Assembly: GCA_035771175.1 (NCBI GenBank)
Contig: CM069594.1
Span: 13,859,670-13,923,669, forward strand
DNA length: 64,000 nt
Source of the DNA: Paratinospora sagittata
Lineage: Eukaryota > Streptophyta > Magnoliopsida > Ranunculales > Menispermaceae
Reading direction: 5' to 3'
Below, one piece after another: positions 63,108 through 64,000 of this stretch. Numbering within the stretch: position 1 is the first letter of the stretch; each line of letters starts with the position of its first letter. A program made the translations under genes and the position numbers. Below the pieces are notes generated by a model that was not told the DNA's origin, did no database searches, and saw nothing but the letters and a program-made list of their open reading frames with translations.

Positions 63108-64000
63108 CTCATTCTCTGATTTTCAAAAATACAACACGCACGATTTTTGTAAGTTAGATTGAGCTTTCCAAAGAATTTTTCAAGAGAAGAAAGTAATGAT
63201 TCTTGCATTTGCCAAAACAAGCTTCGAATTGAATCAAAATTGCAATCTGTCTTGATGATAACGTCATTGTTGAGCAAGTTCTTCATTTTATCCCTTTTGT
63301 GCTTTTGAGTATATGAAGTGGTCTCGGTAAGATAACAACATCAAAAAAGAACACAACACATGTATTGCATCAAGAACACATCAAACAATAGCTTTCGAAG
63401 TCTACAAAGATCAAGCTCGAAGAAGAAGACATATCTCATGTCTAATGCATTAGTTTGATCTTTGGTGTGTAGGGTAACCTCTCGATCAAACTCAGCACTA
63501 AAACTCTGAAAATTGCAAAGTCTTCAAGGTCACTTCGATATAGTATTTCATTTTGAAAAAATGTTTTCCGTAAGGTTTTAATCATAATTTCAACGAGTTT
63601 TGAATTATTTAAAAGTGTTTTGAGTCAATGGAATGGTTCTTGAGTGTCAAAATATTAATTTTTCAAAAATAAGGCTTTCCAGCAATTTGCCAAAATTCTC
63701 GAGAAGGCACTAGCGCACTATCAGTGTTGATAGCACGTTGATAGGGTTCTATAATAAGACATTTGTTTTTTCTGGAAAATTGTCTATAGCGCGCTATCCC
63801 CTTTGATGACTCGCTATAAAGCTGTTGCCTTAATCTTTTCATTTTTAGTAAAATGGGCAATAGCGCGCTATAGGCCTTGATAACACGGTATCGGAAAGGC
63901 TAAAAAACTCAAGCTCTCTAGTTTGTATATATCGACCTGCTATCTGTCAATAGAGAACATGATACACAACCAAATAGCACTCTATCCACGTCTGAGAACA
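63108..64000 (+). repeat. Satellite monomer 56, partial (893 bp), B-del to A mosaic
   Basis: Cut by the window edge. Has the 32-bp deletion, ACACATGTATTG and GGAAAGGCTAAA, but the intact AGCGCGCTATAGG. Private AAAGAATTTTT and a 1-bp deletion near 63424 (GAAGAAGAAGAC). Confidence 0.95.

Larger units (their letters stand above)
1..64000 (+). repeat. Satellite DNA array, ~1159-bp monomer, 55 full copies plus one partial
   Basis: The same roughly 1.16-kb unit recurs head to tail across the entire window with no interruption. I phased it on CTCATTCTCT preceded by a TATAAAACA stretch; this phase is arbitrary. Observed monomer lengths are 1079, 1121-1123, 1127, 1151, 1153-1156, 1158 and 1159 bp, with 1159 the commonest. 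Most copies differ by only a few substitutions and shared indels. The unit is AT-rich apart from three GC-rich TAGCGCRCTAT blocks. Inference: a eukaryotic heterochromatic satellite, possibly centromeric. I do not recognise the family and cannot name the species. Both ends of the array lie outside the window. Confidence 0.98.

Noticed and set aside
1..64000. rDNA spacer repeats, tRNA or rRNA genes, LTR or transposon bodies
   Set aside because: No rRNA or tRNA sequence, terminal repeat, primer-binding site, or transposase or polymerase frame was seen anywhere. Every copy is accounted for by the satellite monomer.

Overview
The whole window is satellite DNA. It is one uninterrupted, head-to-tail tandem array of a roughly 1.16-kb AT-rich monomer. 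Phased on the recurring CTCATTCTCT, it holds 55 complete monomers and one partial monomer at the right edge (63108-64000). All copies are in the same orientation. No unique sequence, mobile-element insertion, RNA gene or credible protein-coding gene is visible. The organism is almost certainly a eukaryote, and this is probably centromeric, pericentromeric or other heterochromatic DNA. That is inferred from array size, homogeneity and lack of coding content. I do not recognise the family, and the sequence does not fix the kingdom; a plant is plausible because long (over 1 kb) satellite monomers are well known there.

Monomers fall into two main haplotype classes plus recombinants. Class A (typically 1159 bp) has GGGTAGGGTAACC, AAAATAACAC and GGCTTTCCAGC. 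Class B has a single GGGTA, AAAAGAACAC and GGCTATCCAGC. From about 22 kb rightward every otherwise B-like first half also carries a 32-bp deletion (class B-del, lengths 1121-1127), except in the A/B mosaic monomer 49, whose A-type start keeps the full-length site. Nearly all length variation comes from a few indels: 5 bp (GGGTA), 32 bp, 2 bp (ACTCACTTG to ACTCTTG), 1 bp (T run) and one unique 80-bp deletion.

Layout: 1-2305 holds the two most divergent monomers. 2306-15040 is a domain of an A subtype (called A1 here, with a TTAACTTGTAAGTATACG stretch) mixed with full-length B monomers. 15041-16194 is a mosaic transition monomer. 16195-64000 is a domain of A2 monomers (AAACTGTGAGTATATG) mixed with B-del monomers. 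Inside the domains are several local higher-order duplications with different periods: 2314, 3474, 3439, 4635, 2280, 3404 and 2244 bp. Several pairs show no difference by eye, so homogenisation appears recent and ongoing.

Within each monomer, three diverged subrepeats of about 75 bp are built on TAGCGCRCTAT. There is also a 10-bp inverted repeat enclosing a perfect 12-bp palindrome, and two further short palindromes. Many 60-97 aa open frames recur in every monomer on both strands. They behave as passengers of a repeated non-coding sequence and are not annotated as genes.
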